Shown here: piece by piece, positions 1 to 11,492 of the stretch
How positions within the stretch are numbered: position 1 is the stretch's first letter
How the letters are laid out: each line of letters begins with the position of its first letter
DNA from: Polydactylus sextarius
Lineage: Eukaryota; Chordata; Actinopteri; Polynemidae
DNA: 64,000 nucleotides
NCBI GenBank assembly: GCA_016801845.1
Contig: CM028920.1
Location: forward strand, 3,322,501-3,386,500
Direction: 5' to 3'
Program-made: the position numbers and the translations under genes
Notes under the pieces: generated by a model
The model's database searches: none
Seen by the model: only the letters and a program-made list of their open reading frames with translations
What the model was told of the DNA's origin: nothing

Positions 1-770
1 AAATGCATACTTGCACACCCATCACATTGTTATGCGTATTCAGTCACAGGCTGACGGATCAAGTTCTTTATAGTTTACATTACAGTTAGTGCTCTCAACA
101 AAATACGACCGCAGCTGCAACCTAATGGTATGAATTTAGCTTATGAAAGATACTAAAGTGAAGAGTGATGCCTCTGCTGCATCGAGAGGTCTTTGTGAGG
201 CAAACTCTGATCTTTCCAGAAAAGGTCATGTTGATTCTTATAATGGTAATAGCTGGTAAACAATGTCATGTTTGGGAAGTCAGTGACATAGGACATATTT
301 TGTCCTTTAATTTGATGGACCTTCTGAATTTGAAGCAGAGTGTTACAGAAAATTTTATGGCAACATCATGAAAACGTTAACACACAAAATGTAATAGGAA
401 ACTATACCAATTCCAAAAAGACACAAGGCCTGCTTATTCTGATGCTGATCAGAGCAAAACAAAACTGCAGAGCCCCCTGTAGGAGGTGAAGTACTGGTGG
501 AGGGAGAGAGGGGGATCAGGCTAATAAGATCACTGAGCAGGCAGAAATAAGAGGATCAATAGATGTTGTTAAAGGAAGATGGAAAAGAGTGTGACAACAG
601 CACAGAGGTTCTGCCTGTCTCTAATCTTTGAGTCTTTATAATGAGAAGCTCACAGAGATAGCCTAGCAGGTAGGATTAAGCCTTTGCAGTTTTATGAGTT
701 ACAGTATCAGCACATGGTCCTGCATCACTGCTTGAATTTTAAAAACACCAGCAAAGAAAGAAGACTCATT

Positions 771-773
<3 letters not shown>
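1..773. other. Unassigned AT-rich sequence
   Basis: I see no coding, RNA or transposon signature here. The short open frames lack codon or motif coherence, and one is simply the read-through of the following (CA)n array. Confidence 0.5.

Positions 774-821
<48 letters not shown>
774..821. repeat. (CA)n microsatellite
   Basis: About 24 uninterrupted CA dinucleotides, followed about 35 bp later by a shorter CA run (855-863). It is read as a run of His-Thr in one frame, which is not a real protein. Confidence 0.95.
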
Positions 822-823
<2 letters not shown>

Positions 824-1590
824 AGATATGTGCATAAAAGCACACATATTTCACACACACACGCTCTTGTGGCAGCTGTAAACCATGGCATTACCTGGAA
901 ATGTGTAGCATCTTGTCAGTTGCCGAAGGCCATCGGTGATTCTCATCCTGACTGGATCTGTCATGTGGCTTTAAATTTCAACAAGAATCTTTTCATAAAA
1001 TCCAGCTGTGTCAGAGGTCACTGATTGCTCTGATCTGTTCACCTGACATGTTATTAGTATCAACAGCATTAGGGTGGCTTTATGTGTTCACACATCTAAA
1101 AATAAAAAGAACTATTGCAATATACAGATTCCTCACAAAAGTGGACAACCAGGACTCCAGTGATCCTCCCACTGTTTAAGGCTTATGCAAGAACCATGAT
1201 GGTATATATTTCATCTACATGGTCTGTAGATTGGATGGACCCATCCAGTGTGGGCCCATCCAATCTGATCAAAGAGAAAGTAACAGGATGGGCAGATAAA
1301 AGGTCTATCTAAAGTGTTTGCATGCTTTACAAAGCTCTCACGAGGCTATACACTTTCTGGCACAGCTATGCTAACAATACTATCAAAGCGCCAGACAGTG
1401 TGATTGTATATCCTTGTAAAAGTGCTGATGGTCTGATTTATTTTTCATTTGATGATTGTAGATGTAGACATTCAACTCTCAACCAAGAAATGTGCTGTAC
1501 TGTAAGGAAACTGAATTATACTAATAGTAGATTGTTTGGGTGGCTTGTTCGCAATTGTAAAAAAAATTGCAAATCCCAAATGGGCATGAG
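822..1590. other. Unassigned sequence
   Basis: AT-rich sequence with no recognised repeat or gene. The open frame at 1322-1600 has no family resemblance I can see. Confidence 0.45.
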
Positions 1591-1599
1591 AGGCTCATG

Positions 1600-3200
1600 A
1601 GTATTTACACTTTTTTACAACTGCTAAAACACAATTTTGCAAACTAGGCTGGTTTTATCAAAATACTTAACACCACACCACACAAAACCACACACCCAAA
1701 GTGTAAAATACCTCATATATCCTGCAAAATAAAGCACTGAAATCAAAACTACATATAGCATTATCAAAATCAAACTTTTGCACCAAATGGCACACACATC
1801 ATTCATATTACCAGATTTTTGTCTAACCAACTACACACTGTTGGGCATAGTGAAAACTCTCATCTTTAGCATGTTTTGCCATAATACTAAAATAGTTCAA
1901 ATTGTAGAACATTCTTCAGATTGTTCACATGCACAAAAATATTTGCAGTAAAAATATATAGAAAAAAGAGGCAAGAAAAATAATTAGGCAGGATCTTGCC
2001 GCACAGCTTGGTCTGGCCATAATGTCTCGTCCACATCACAGGCAATATCTTCCCTTGCCAGACATTGAGGGAAGAAACACCTTGAGTGCCTTATCCATCC
2101 CTGAATAGCACCCACATCAATTTTATCACATGCCTCTTCCATAGTCTGCACAAGAGGCATGCTTACAAAGGGCTGCTGGTCATATACTTTCCACCGCCAT
2201 ACTGAAAAGAACTCTTCTATGGGGTTCGGAAATGGTGAGTATGGAGGGAGGTATTGTATGAGAAACGATGATTGGTCAGCAAACCAATTTTGGACTGGGG
2301 CTGCACGATGAAAGCTCACATTGTCCCATACTACAACGTACCGGTTTCTTTGATGGTCTCCATCATTCATATGCTCTGGTGGTATGAGAGTGTTGTGGAG
2401 TGTGTCCTGAAATGTGAGAATATGAGCTGTGTTGTATGGTCCAAGGATGGCATGATGGTGGAGGACACCACGCGTATTGGAGATGGTAGCGCACATGGTG
2501 GTGTTCCCACCACATTGCCCAGGAACATCTATAATGGCTCTGTGGCCAATGATGTTTCTTCCCCTTCTTCTGGTCCTTGCTAGGTTGAACCCAGCCTCAT
2601 CTATGAAGATGAACTCATGTGGGATTGCATGAGCATCCATTTCCAGTACTCCAGTATAAAATTAAGACAATATGGTGTTATCCAGTACACTGGAAACAGT
2701 GTTGTGTGTAGTGCAGTGCCGTCAATATTGTACTTACATCCACATATGCTCATCTGAGCTCTTTGTTTCTTTGAGAGTCTCTCTCAAAAGGTACCTTATA
2801 AAGTTGTTTCTTTCTGATTTGGTTTAGCTTGAGAATGCGAGCCAATGTGGACAGACTGACTCGTTGAATGTTGTTGAATATACTGCAGTGTTATGGTGTA
2901 TTTTCCAAAACCAAGTTTACAATGGCAGCTTCCTGTACCCCGGTGAACAATTGGCCCCTTTCTCCACCATGGTTGCATCTCTCAGTCCTTTAAAAAAACA
3001 GAAAAACTAAAATATAGGGCTTGGACAATGAGATATTTCCCCCACAGAAGAGTAAATGACACGGGGTGTACTACATCGTATGAAAGAAATTTTGAAAAAA
3101 AATGCAAAACAGTGGCATGCTGAGCCATTTTCAATCCAAGCAATGCTGATTTTACAATCTTCGAAACACTTCCCTAAACTTCCACTAAACACTTCCCCTG
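1600..3200 (-). mobile_element. Decayed Tc1/mariner-superfamily DNA transposon (approximate extent)
   Basis: This is the region around the minus-strand transposase pseudogene. The sequence downstream of the gene (about 1,620-1,980 on the plus strand) resembles the 3' flank I associate with this fish transposon type, including a stretch at about 1,830-1,850 ending in GTTGGGCATAGTG. I could not find convincing terminal inverted repeats or a TA duplication, so both ends are inferred. The MITE at 3266-3431 lies just outside the proposed right edge; no shared termini were seen. Confidence 0.45.
1984..2985 (-). pseudogene. DDE transposase of the IS630/Tc1/mariner superfamily, N-terminus broken
   Basis: The catalytic half is one open 218-codon frame (2640 down to 1984). 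It begins at a Met that is probably internal to the ancestral protein and carries the DDE/D triad signature: Asp14 in a FIDEAGFNL block, Asp106 in VVWDN, and Glu142 after LPPYSPFPNPI, which leaves 35 residues between the second Asp and the Glu (DD35E). Such enzymes cut and paste their element at TA sites. Upstream (2985 to about 2745) the helix-turn-helix half is readable only in pieces: GERGQLFTGVQEAAIVNL, then a 1-nt frameshift, then a short deletion, then VSLSTLARILKLNQIR and YKVPFERDSQRNKELR followed by a TGA stop. Between this and the Met lies about 100 bp beginning GTAAGT, possibly a relic intron. I infer an inactive copy whose catalytic domain decayed less than its DNA-binding domain. 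Confidence 0.88.
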
Positions 3201-3228
3201 TTATCTTTCATTGGAGTTCACAACTACA

Positions 3229-3256
3229 AAATAAATAAATAAATGAATAAATAATG
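3229..3256. repeat. (AAAT)n short tandem repeat
   Basis: Imperfect AAAT/AATA units immediately left of the MITE. It could be background low-complexity DNA or a retroposon tail. Confidence 0.7.
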
Positions 3257-3265
3257 ACAATTTTA

Positions 3266-3431
3266 CAGAGCCCTGGAAAGGTCAAGTGAAATATTTTTGT
3301 GTCTTTGTGCTCACATTATATAACATCGTTAGCACGATTTACTAAAGCGTGGCCACGATCAATAAACATGTTAACAAGATAGCAATGCGGGCCATGAGTT
3401 AATTATTGCACTTGAGCTTTCCAGGGCTCTG
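3266..3431. mobile_element. 166-bp MITE with 25-bp terminal inverted repeats and TA target site
   Basis: The left end (3264-3288) reads TACAGAGCCCTGGAAAG then GTCAAGTG. The reverse complement of the right end (3409-3433) is the same with one mismatch (G to C at 3281). Each terminus begins CAGAGCCC and abuts a TA dinucleotide, the duplication expected of Tc1/mariner-superfamily insertion. The interior (about 120 bp) has no coding potential. I see a small non-autonomous element; the mobilising transposase is unknown. The neighbouring transposase relic belongs to the right superfamily but need not be its partner. Confidence 0.85.
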
Positions 3432-3439
3432 TACAATTT

Positions 3440-4104
3440 CATACACATAATGCACTTTAAAAGATATGAAACAATATCTCCTGGAAAAGGTCTTTATATT
3501 CTATCAATTGTTCTTTTGGTAACAAATGTAATTACGGCCTGAATTATATCCTGAGGCCATGTTTTATAGGATAAAGCCAGTGCTATGTTTACCTGCCTTA
3601 CCTGAGCTGAGGAATGAAGGTTGGGGTGGAAAGCAGGCAAAAATTCATGTCTATGCAGGTTACATGACAGCATTTTTAACACAACCACAATAAAAATGTA
3701 ACAATGCTATAAAATAATCTATAATGTTATAACATCCTCAAAACTTGCACCTGTTTATCAAGTAGAAATATTCCTTCAGTATGTTGGCTATCTGATATAA
3801 AGTCACTGCTGCAAATATAATATCCACTATTTTGACAATAATATGAAGACTATTCAAAAGAGGACTATTCAAAAACAAGGTCAACATCTGAATAACGTAC
3901 ATTGTCTTTTATATTGTGTTCTGAAAGAGAAATCAGTTTTGATTGTTTTCGTTTGTATTAGTAGGCGGAAGGTTCAGATTTTAATTGTTTCAAAAACAAT
4001 ACTACCAAAGAGAAACATTATTGTATTAGCTAGGATAGACATCATTAGTACATGGAGGATGCTCGGAAGCTCTGGAAGTAATAATAATAGTAATAATGGA
4101 AGTA
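3440..4104. other. Unassigned sequence
   Basis: AT-rich sequence without a recognised gene or repeat. The 152-codon frame starting at 3843 runs into the SINE at 4114 and is not a gene. Confidence 0.45.
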
Positions 4105-4433
4105 ATAGTAACTGGCACAGCGCAGCGGCACAGATGTTAGCGCTGTTGCCTCACACAGCAAGAACAGCAAGAAGGTCCTGGTCCTGGTTCGACTCCTGGG
4201 TCAGGCGCAGGGTCTGTGTGGAGTTCATATGTTCTCCCTGTGTCTGCATGGGTTTCCTCCGGATCTCCGCCACTGCCAAAAACATGCAACATTTGGGATA
4301 GGTGAATTGAGCATACTAAATTGCCCGTAGGTGTGGATTTGAGTGTGAATGGTTGTTCATCTATATGTGGCCCACCCCCTGACCCCTGAAGTACGGGATA
4401 AAGGGGTAGAAAATGGATGGATGGATAGTAATT
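4105..4433 (+). mobile_element. tRNA-derived SINE with (ATGG)n tail and TSDs
   Basis: The body is 4114-4424. The 5' part carries RNA polymerase III promoter-like elements: an A-box-like GGCACAGCGCAGCGG and a perfect B box GGTTCGACTCC (4186-4196). The middle contains the CATGTTCTCC/GGGTTTCCTCC-type block common in fish SINEs, and the 3' end is GAAAATGGATGGATGG. Flanks match as a probable duplication: ATAGTAACT (4105-4113) and ATAGTAATT (4425-4433), 8 of 9 bases. The body has an internal deletion before the 3' tail relative to the copy at 39846. Confidence 0.85.
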
Positions 4434-4893
4434 GGACCCTACATATAGTTCTTGAAGTCAAAGTGTTCATTCTCATGTGTTTTCTAGGAATCTTTAGTCT
4501 TTATATGAAGCACTTTGGGCTGTGTCTCAGGAATAGAAATTCACATAACTGTACATAGTGATTATGGTTAATAGTGATCATGTTAGACCATTGTCTATTC
4601 TGTCCAGTCTTTGTATGCTTATTATAACCAAAGTGTCAATCAATCTGTCAGTGATAAACTGATATTTGAAAGTGACTCATGGCAACATTATATAATGGCA
4701 TGTATTGTATTGTGTGTTCTAGGATCAGGGTTATTATTATCATTTCAGGGAGACTGTATGTCATAACTGCTGTCACTGTTCAAGGTGAGTCTCTCCCTTG
4801 TACGACAGAAGAGACACTCCATGAGACACAACAATAGTCACAGCTCCGTGAGACAATAGAACCTGCTTGTTGTATGCTACAAATGAGCACTAC
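4434..4893. other. Unassigned sequence
   Basis: Unique-looking AT-rich DNA with no recognised feature. Confidence 0.45.

Positions 4894-4926
<33 letters not shown>
4894..4926. repeat. (TTG)n microsatellite
   Basis: Eleven TTG triplets in a row, ending in a short T run. Confidence 0.92.
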
Positions 4927-7526
4927 TTCTGCGCTGCTTGACAGTTTGTTCATGATGTCGGCGGTTTAGTTAGCCTTCTGCCTGGCAGCACTGTTTATTA
5001 CTTCATCACTCTGTAGTGAGTCAACACACCTCAACATTATTTCTGGGTGCAGTTAATCAGAGAGCAGAGGAGTGGAGCGTATGAAGCACCAGAATAAAAT
5101 ATGAAACGACTGGACTATCTGTATAGACACTTAGTAATTAAACTAACCGACCATCAATTTAGGATTAAAATTGTCTCAAATAGCTTTTATGTTTTATGTT
5201 GCCATTACAATGATTGTTGTACACCCCTGCTGTAATGCTATCAGGTCTAGTTTATTGTTGTGTATACTCAAACTTATACTCAAAAACCACTTGGACTGGC
5301 CAAAGGTCAGGTTATTCAGTAGGTATACCTGCATATTTTGTCTCTACGTTGTGCATGATAGATCAAGTTCTGGTGCACTACTGCTGTAGAAGCACTATAT
5401 ATCAGTCATGGGGCATATCAGAGGATTTGGACTGGATCAACATGCGTCGTTGTTCAGGTTGGGGGACCTGTTAAAGAAAAGAGGTGACAAGAAAGCTGGA
5501 AAATATAACTGTTTTTTTTTTTAATGTATGTCACATGAGAATCTGTCTGTATCAGGGTGGAGTGGTTCTTGCATCACACTGTTTAGGATTACTGTTTTGG
5601 GTTATTTTAAAATGCACAATAAAAGAAAACTGTCTCCCTGTTTCATTTGAGTCACTCGTATCCAGGCCTGGTTTGACAGAAGTAGAGACACGCTCTTTGA
5701 ACTTTAAAGGTTCAAACAGAAATCTGATATTAAAATATGAGTGTGTGGCTGTAAGTGCTGTTGATGTTACGGTTATTAATATAGAGAGGATCCAACTTGT
5801 TCAGTCTGACTTTTACTTGAATTTTAATGAAAATGTTCATTTATTTTATGCTACTCCATTTATCATCTTATTCTATTTGTATTCTCTGAATTTCTTTACA
5901 TCTTTCATTTTACATCTCAATCCTGTCAATCCTGTCCTCTAGAGTTGTATTATTGTATCTTTATCATTTAAGTTGACCTTCCATCCCTTTTACATTTTAT
6001 TTTCTCAATTTGTTGTCCATTCCTTAGTTATTGCATTTTTTTTCTGCCACTCCTCATTGCAAAATGTATAAGGTTTACAACAGCATTTCATATTTATAAC
6101 AACTGCCTTTATTACTGGGTGTTTGTGGGTGAGTTGGGATAGGGATTTATTGTAGTTATTTTGTGTTTTTATGAATAATCCTGTGTAGAAAATGTCTGAT
6201 TAATTGATTCCATGATCGATTGACTGATCGATTGGCTGATTAAACACTCTCTCAGTTAGTGACACTTTTAGTGTCTTGTTAATGTTAAAGCTGATGAGCG
6301 TTCCTACCATCCCATGGGATGAGCATTAGTGCATTTGTTTAAAAATGTGTGTTCACAGTGTATGTGTTGAAATGATTTTTGTATCAGAGAGTCACACAGT
6401 GTAGCCGTGCACATTAAATGAGTACTGTGTACATCTGATGTACAAATTGTTGTCTCATGATTTTTAGTCTCCAGTTCAAATACTGGATTGGTCTCATTAG
6501 CAGTCTCATCACACTTTATTGATGTATGGATTAGTGTCTGATGAGAGCTCAGAAGCAGCGGTGATGCAATGAAGAGCAACCTGAATGTAGATCTCCTGTA
6601 TATAACAAGCACTCAACATAGCCTGCAGGCTAAATTTCATTCTAAGGTAGCATTTATCTATAAGTATGATTTCAGCGAGTGGAAAGCCTTACTTTACACC
6701 ATTCTTCTATGAACAAAATGACTTCCAGATTACTTTGTTGTTGCATATAATTTTCCGTTTAAAATCAGCGATAACTTAGACACTGGTGAGATTGGATTTG
6801 TCCTCTGAAAAGGTGAATGTATGGTTATGTCACATCTGCAAATAAGCAAACCTTTTTTGCATAATGAGTTGAGGGAAAGGCCAAGAAGTGTGGATTAGGC
6901 GATAGAGCATATGTCAGTGAAGGTGAAAATTTACAAATGACTGATGTGGAACATCTGTCAATCAATCTGTGCTTCATCAGGCTTCGGCTGTGACTCGGCT
7001 GTGTGACACATGGACTCTGAATGATAACCAGCAATCAAAACAAACAGAAAATGATATCTAGAGATAAACACACAAGTAAAACATTAATATTGGCAAGAGG
7101 GCATGTGTTGGCTTGTGTCAACAGTCATGTACAGTTTTAGAAAAGTCTTAACATCACAGAAATGATTAATATAAGTAGAACAGCCATGGTAAGGAAATGG
7201 ATTTGGCCCAGGTTAAGCTCAGAATGCAAAATACGTTCTATAATATGCTCGGGGAGCTGTAAAGGGACCTCTCAGAGTAATTAATGAGCCTGCTATTTCA
7301 AAAACCAAGAAAAATGAACATTACCCATCTGCTAAAGGGAGTCTGTCCCAAAAAATACTCACAGCTGGGTTTGTCAAGGCTACACAAATGACAACACATC
7401 GTTAGTTAATGGAAAGAAAACACTCATACTGGGTAAACAAAAAACATGTGACCACTCATCAACTTTGCATGATTGTGTTTATCAGTGTGAAAAATTCAAT
7501 GTATAGGAGCTGACATGCTGGCATTA
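4927..7526. other. Unassigned, mostly unique AT-rich sequence
   Basis: I see no transposon signature or convincing exon in this 2.6 kb. There is a T run at about 5512-5522. The 152-codon frame at 5484-5942 is rich in Phe, Leu and Ile, as expected from T-rich DNA, and lacks a recognisable domain. Confidence 0.45.
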
Positions 7527-7600
7527 AATGGTAAATGGACTGCATTTATAGACAACCTGCTGTATACCCTGAGGTAAAGCTGCAGTGTGGACACACACAC
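7527..7600 (-). mobile_element. 3' end fragment of a fish tRNA-SINE (minus orientation)
   Basis: The segment opens with AATGGTAAATGGACTGCATT, which I recognise as the reverse complement of the 3' end of a widespread teleost SINE, the same family as the copy at 8441. Only the tail is left, and the boundary to the right is uncertain. Confidence 0.5.
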
Positions 7601-8203
7601 GTGGGTGTAGGACGTGCATCGCAGGCAGCAGTGTCTCTTTGAGTGACCGCATTGCATTTGGATTTGGTGGAAATCACAGCGCAGCCATTGTCTTTCACTT
7701 GTCTTTCTAGTGATTTAACAACATTGTGGTTATAAAATCAGAATTTTAGCTGAATTGCAGTTTTGAAATTGCTTGAAAGTGAGTGCTGGTGAACTGTTAG
7801 CAGTTAACAGCTGTTACAGGTTAAGATTATTGCCTACCATTGTTACCCAGATGGTACCCAGCTTTCACATCTCAGGAAGAAATTGGTCCAGTATTGATTT
7901 TTACAACTCAAAAATATTGCCAGAGTCAGTCTAGCATTGCCAAAGTACATCACTGAACAAATTATACAGGTTTTAATTTCCTCCTGTCTGGAAAACGGTA
8001 ACTCCCAATACTGTCTTTGTGAAGTGAGTGCTCAGTCGATTCAGATGTGGCAGTCAGGCTGTTGACAAACACTAAATGAAGAAATCATATCAGCTCTATT
8101 CTGCAACTTCCTGTACACTTCTGATAGTACATCACATCACTTCACATCGCTAACTCATATAGTTGTATAGCGTTATATTATGTCCTGTTGTTGTTTGTTA
8201 AAA
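7601..8203. other. Unassigned sequence
   Basis: No gene or repeat recognised. Confidence 0.4.
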
Positions 8204-8440
8204 CAGGAGAATTTGGGAATTATTGTTATTATTATTATTAATATTATTGCTGTTGTTATTTTTTTTTCTTTCACACATATTGTGAGTATTCTTACCTCCT
8301 TTGATATACACCAATGGAAGAACAGAAGAGGATATATGATATTGAGTTTTTTCTATTTTGACATGAAAGAAATTAAACTATTCTCTTCCATTTCCTCTTC
8401 ATGAATGTATTCCTTTACACGTGTCAACACAGGTACTTGA

Positions 8441-8640
8441 GGACAGCTGTGGCTCAGGAGGTAGAGCAGGTCATTTGGTAATTGGAAGGTCAGTACTTTT
8501 GATCCTTGGTTCTTCCACTCTGGATGTTGAAGTGTCCTTGGGCAAGATACTGAACCCCAAATAGCCCCCAATTATTTGTGTGAAAGTGTGTGTGTGTGTG
8601 TGAGTGTGACATATCTGGTAGTGAGCAAGTATGAAATATG
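8441..8640 (+). mobile_element. tRNA-derived SINE (teleost type)
   Basis: Starts GGACAGCTGTGGCTCAGGAG with an A-box-like GGCTCAGGAGGTAGAGCAGG, followed by a degenerate B-box region near 8489-8506 (TTTTGATCCTTGG). The body contains GTCCTTGGGCAAGATACTGA, a hallmark of a widespread fish SINE. A short (GT)n at about 8587-8602 lies in the variable 3' part. The canonical 3' end is missing or degenerate and gives way to the compound trinucleotide repeat. Confidence 0.8.
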
Positions 8641-8650
8641 TACTGAAATA

Positions 8651-8724
8651 TAATAACAACAACAACAACAATACTACTACTACTACCACTATTACAACTA
8701 CTACTACTAATAATAATAATAATA
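8651..8724. repeat. Compound trinucleotide microsatellite (AAC/ACT/AAT)
   Basis: Successive blocks of AAC, ACT with ACC/ATT interruptions, and AAT units. It may have grown from the SINE tail. Confidence 0.9.
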
Positions 8725-8849
8725 TTTCCCAAATTCTCCTGATTCAACGAACTAGGCTGAGCTTCAACTGGAATAAAGGACATCCTCCAAGGATTGTTGC
8801 CTGGTATTTTGGAAAACAAGAAGAGACCGGCAATATTCATTTTATGTGA

Positions 8850-9957
8850 ACAGATTTAAAACAGAGAGAAAAACATTGTGCTCTTAACTTAAACATGTCT
8901 GTCAAATCCAAAATATAAAAAAGTTTGTCTCGGTTGCTAGTCGCTGTCAGTATAACAGGAGAACTTTGTGTATTCTGTGTGTGAAGCATTTTGCAGTTTG
9001 TTGTTATATGTTATTATGGGAGTACGGAAACTCTGAGAGGCGTCTGCGAAAACCTGTGATTTATTTATTATTTTTGCCAGAATCATTTTTCTAACTTTTT
9101 TTGTTTTTCCATCAGTCAACAGGTGAGGAAAAAGGTTTTCTTCAGGTGGAAAAATAGAACTTTTTCTTTTCTCTGTCCGTTCTGCTCCAGAGCCTGTTTG
9201 TTTGTTACATATAAGATAAGAATGAAGAAGAAAAAAAAAAAACTAAAAAAAGTTAACTAAGTAAAAGAATAAAACAGGATTCAAACGCCTACTCAGATGT
9301 CACCTGATCTGCGTTTGACCCATTCATCCAACCTACTGTAGCTTTTCACATAACATTTCCTGACATCCTGACGCCTTTCTGCCTATTGCCAGTTGTTTAC
9401 ATAATGAATAGAATAACCCTAACCCTGTGAAGCAAATTTAAGATTTTTGTTACTTATGAGAAAGAAGTTTGCAGGACTCTCTTTAGAGTATTTGTAAATA
9501 TTCCCTTAATATGCTGCTTAATGTGCTGCTTCCTGAAAGCCAGGTGTGCTACCATAACCATAACCGACAGGTGGAAGCCGCTAATACATCTGCATATTCA
9601 GAACTTGCCTGGTTGTCCTACTGCTTCTCTTACTTTTCTCTAAGCGCTTCCCTGTGACATCAGCTGAAGCTAAATACTGATAGGCTTTTGTTTGTTTTTG
9701 CACTGAGTGAAATTTCAGTCACGTCACTAAATGTCATTTTCATTCGATTCCTACCTCTAATGGCACCAGGTATTTAATAATGTAATGTCAGTCAAACAGC
9801 AATTGTCCCATCTACAGAGCGTAAAATTTGCTAAGAATATCTAATATTAACATTAGCCACAATGAGCTACTAGTCACACCTGGCTGAATTTAGTTGCAGC
9901 AGTAAAGTGAACTGAGAATGTGTGTGTGTGTTTGAATTTTTAAGATATGTTTCTAGC
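8850..9957. other. Unassigned AT-rich sequence
   Basis: Contains an A-rich tract (about 9225-9250). No gene or transposon recognised. Confidence 0.45.
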
Positions 9958-10078
9958 CAAATTTGCCTTTATTTATAGGTTAGTGAAGATAGACAGGGAG
10001 GTGGGGGAACAACTGCCGACTGCTGCACAGCATATGAGCCGAAGTGGTGCGCCCTTACTACTCAGCTATCTGGACACA
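9958..10078 (-). mobile_element. Degenerate tRNA-SINE, minus orientation
   Basis: Reading the minus strand, a tRNA-like head (complement of about 10020-10078) is followed by a body ending in CCTGTCTATCTTCACTAACC and an AAATAAAGGC-like tail (plus strand 9965-9990). This is the order seen in the SINE at 30198-30370. The match is patchy and no TSD was found. Confidence 0.55.
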
Positions 10079-10606
10079 CCAATGTGTGTGTGTGCATTTA
10101 CTGTTCATTGATTCAACATTTTATTCTTGAGTGACAGAATGTGTGAGTTCTACTTTCCTAAACTCCATATTTCATTGTGTGAAACTAATTTTGGGATTTT
10201 GGTTGTGAAATTGTTGGCAAATATGGATATGGAAAATTAGAACAAGGAAAAGTAAACCGTGCAATCAAAGGCTAGAAGAAAGAGCTGCGTCAAACTGTAT
10301 ATTAACTTCAAATCTTGGCACAGATGACACCAGTCAAGTTTGTTTCTCTTGTTAATATTAGCACTGTGCAATTTTAAATAACTTATTCAATTTTTAGAAG
10401 AGCACTTGTGCACATGTAAGGAATTTGGCTCTGTATTATGATTTTTCTCATTGTGCTTTTATAGGAAAAAACATAAAGCTCAGCAAGGATAATAAAAAGA
10501 TAAGGTGTACTAATAAATTAATCTAATTATATATTAATAGTACAATAATAAAGAATATACCCAAACATTGATGAATGGGAAAGTTGCAGTCTCCCCGCCA
10601 CCACCG

Positions 10607-10608
<2 letters not shown>
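10079..10608. other. Unassigned sequence
   Basis: AT-rich sequence with short TG runs (about 10083-10094). No recognised feature. Confidence 0.45.
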
Positions 10609-10664
<56 letters not shown>

Positions 10665-10673
10665 ACTCACACT
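10609..10673. repeat. (CA)n microsatellite
   Basis: A pure AC run from 10609 to 10657, then interrupted units to about 10673. The minus-strand Val-Cys reading frame over it is an artefact. Confidence 0.95.
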
Positions 10674-11492
10674 GTATGTGTATGCCTTCACCAATGGGTG
10701 AGGGTCCTCTCAACCCAATTTCCCTAGAGAGCAGTCTGTGTCTGTAAATCACAATATGGATGTAATAGTCCCTATCTCTACAATCCTGGAGTTCAGCCTG
10801 CACAGAAATAAGATGAGCTGTACTTTTAATAAAGTCCACATCTTCACTTATCCTCCCTCTCCCAATGGAGTGAAGGGAAAATTGGATTTCACTCTTGTTT
10901 TTAAGAGGCTGATATGATCTCTTTTGGGGCAGAATGTTTTAATAATTAAATGTAGAAAATGACCAGTTATGCTTCCTATCAGCTGTAAATGAATAGTTGT
11001 TTCCTTGATCTTGGTGCTAGGAGGGAGTACACTTCTCTGGAGGCTTTCCTGGAGCAATTAATCACTTGAGGAAGCTCTCCTATTTTTTTTTTTTTAGGCG
11101 ACTTAAGAATGGGGTCATCACCTTCCAGCCTATTATCCCTGGATCACACTGATGTTTCAGAATCACACAATTTTAAATCTAAGATAAATGTTTAATACCG
11201 CTGTGGTGAGGATGTGGAGCCCTGGTTGGTGGACAAGGTGATGTAAATACCTGCAATTAATGACCACAAATATCCGTTCCTAAGTCTAACCATGTGTTTA
11301 CTTGATTTGTAACTGTACATAAACCATTGTTTTTATGCTTTAACTGCCTGAGTGAGATTACAGTCAAATTGAAGCTCAGAGGGCATGATTCCCTTGCTTC
11401 TCCTATCTCCACTATACTGCTGACATCCTGCTGTCATTTAACCAGCAGAAGCTTGGCTGGAGGCACGTCCTTAAATTCAACCTGAAACACAT
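10674..11492. other. Unassigned sequence
   Basis: Unique-looking sequence; contains a T run (about 11085-11095). No recognised gene. Confidence 0.45.

Larger units (their letters stand above)
8204..8741. repeat. Inverted repeat pair enclosing a SINE and trinucleotide repeats
   Basis: CAGGAGAATTTGGGAA at 8204-8219 is matched exactly, inverted, at 8726-8741. Inside both arms the sequence runs into AT-rich trinucleotide repeats (ATT units on the left, AAT/ACT/AAC units on the right), so the symmetry extends imperfectly about 20 bp further. The arms could be ends of a non-autonomous transposon that later received the SINE, or an inverted duplication. No clear TSD is seen outside. Confidence 0.7.

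Noticed and set aside
684..881. 65-codon frame of alternating His-Thr
   Set aside because: It is the translation of the (CA)n microsatellite.
2272..2583. 103-codon plus-strand frame
   Set aside because: Antisense shadow of the transposase, which has clear family motifs on the minus strand.
1600..3433. Idea that the MITE at 3266 and the transposase at 1984 form one element or a partner pair
   Set aside because: The MITE is complete with its own TA sites, and I could not find its TIR sequence at the ends of the transposase relic.
4187..4196. Functional tRNA gene suggested by a perfect B box
   Set aside because: The surrounding sequence is a SINE; no cloverleaf can be folded and TSDs flank the whole repeat.
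3843..4301. 152-codon frame
   Set aside because: Its second half is the tRNA-SINE read in one frame; the first half is AT-rich unique DNA.
5484..5942. 152-codon hydrophobic frame that could be read as a membrane protein
   Set aside because: Hydrophobicity follows from T-rich DNA. There is no recognised family, splice context or conserved motif.
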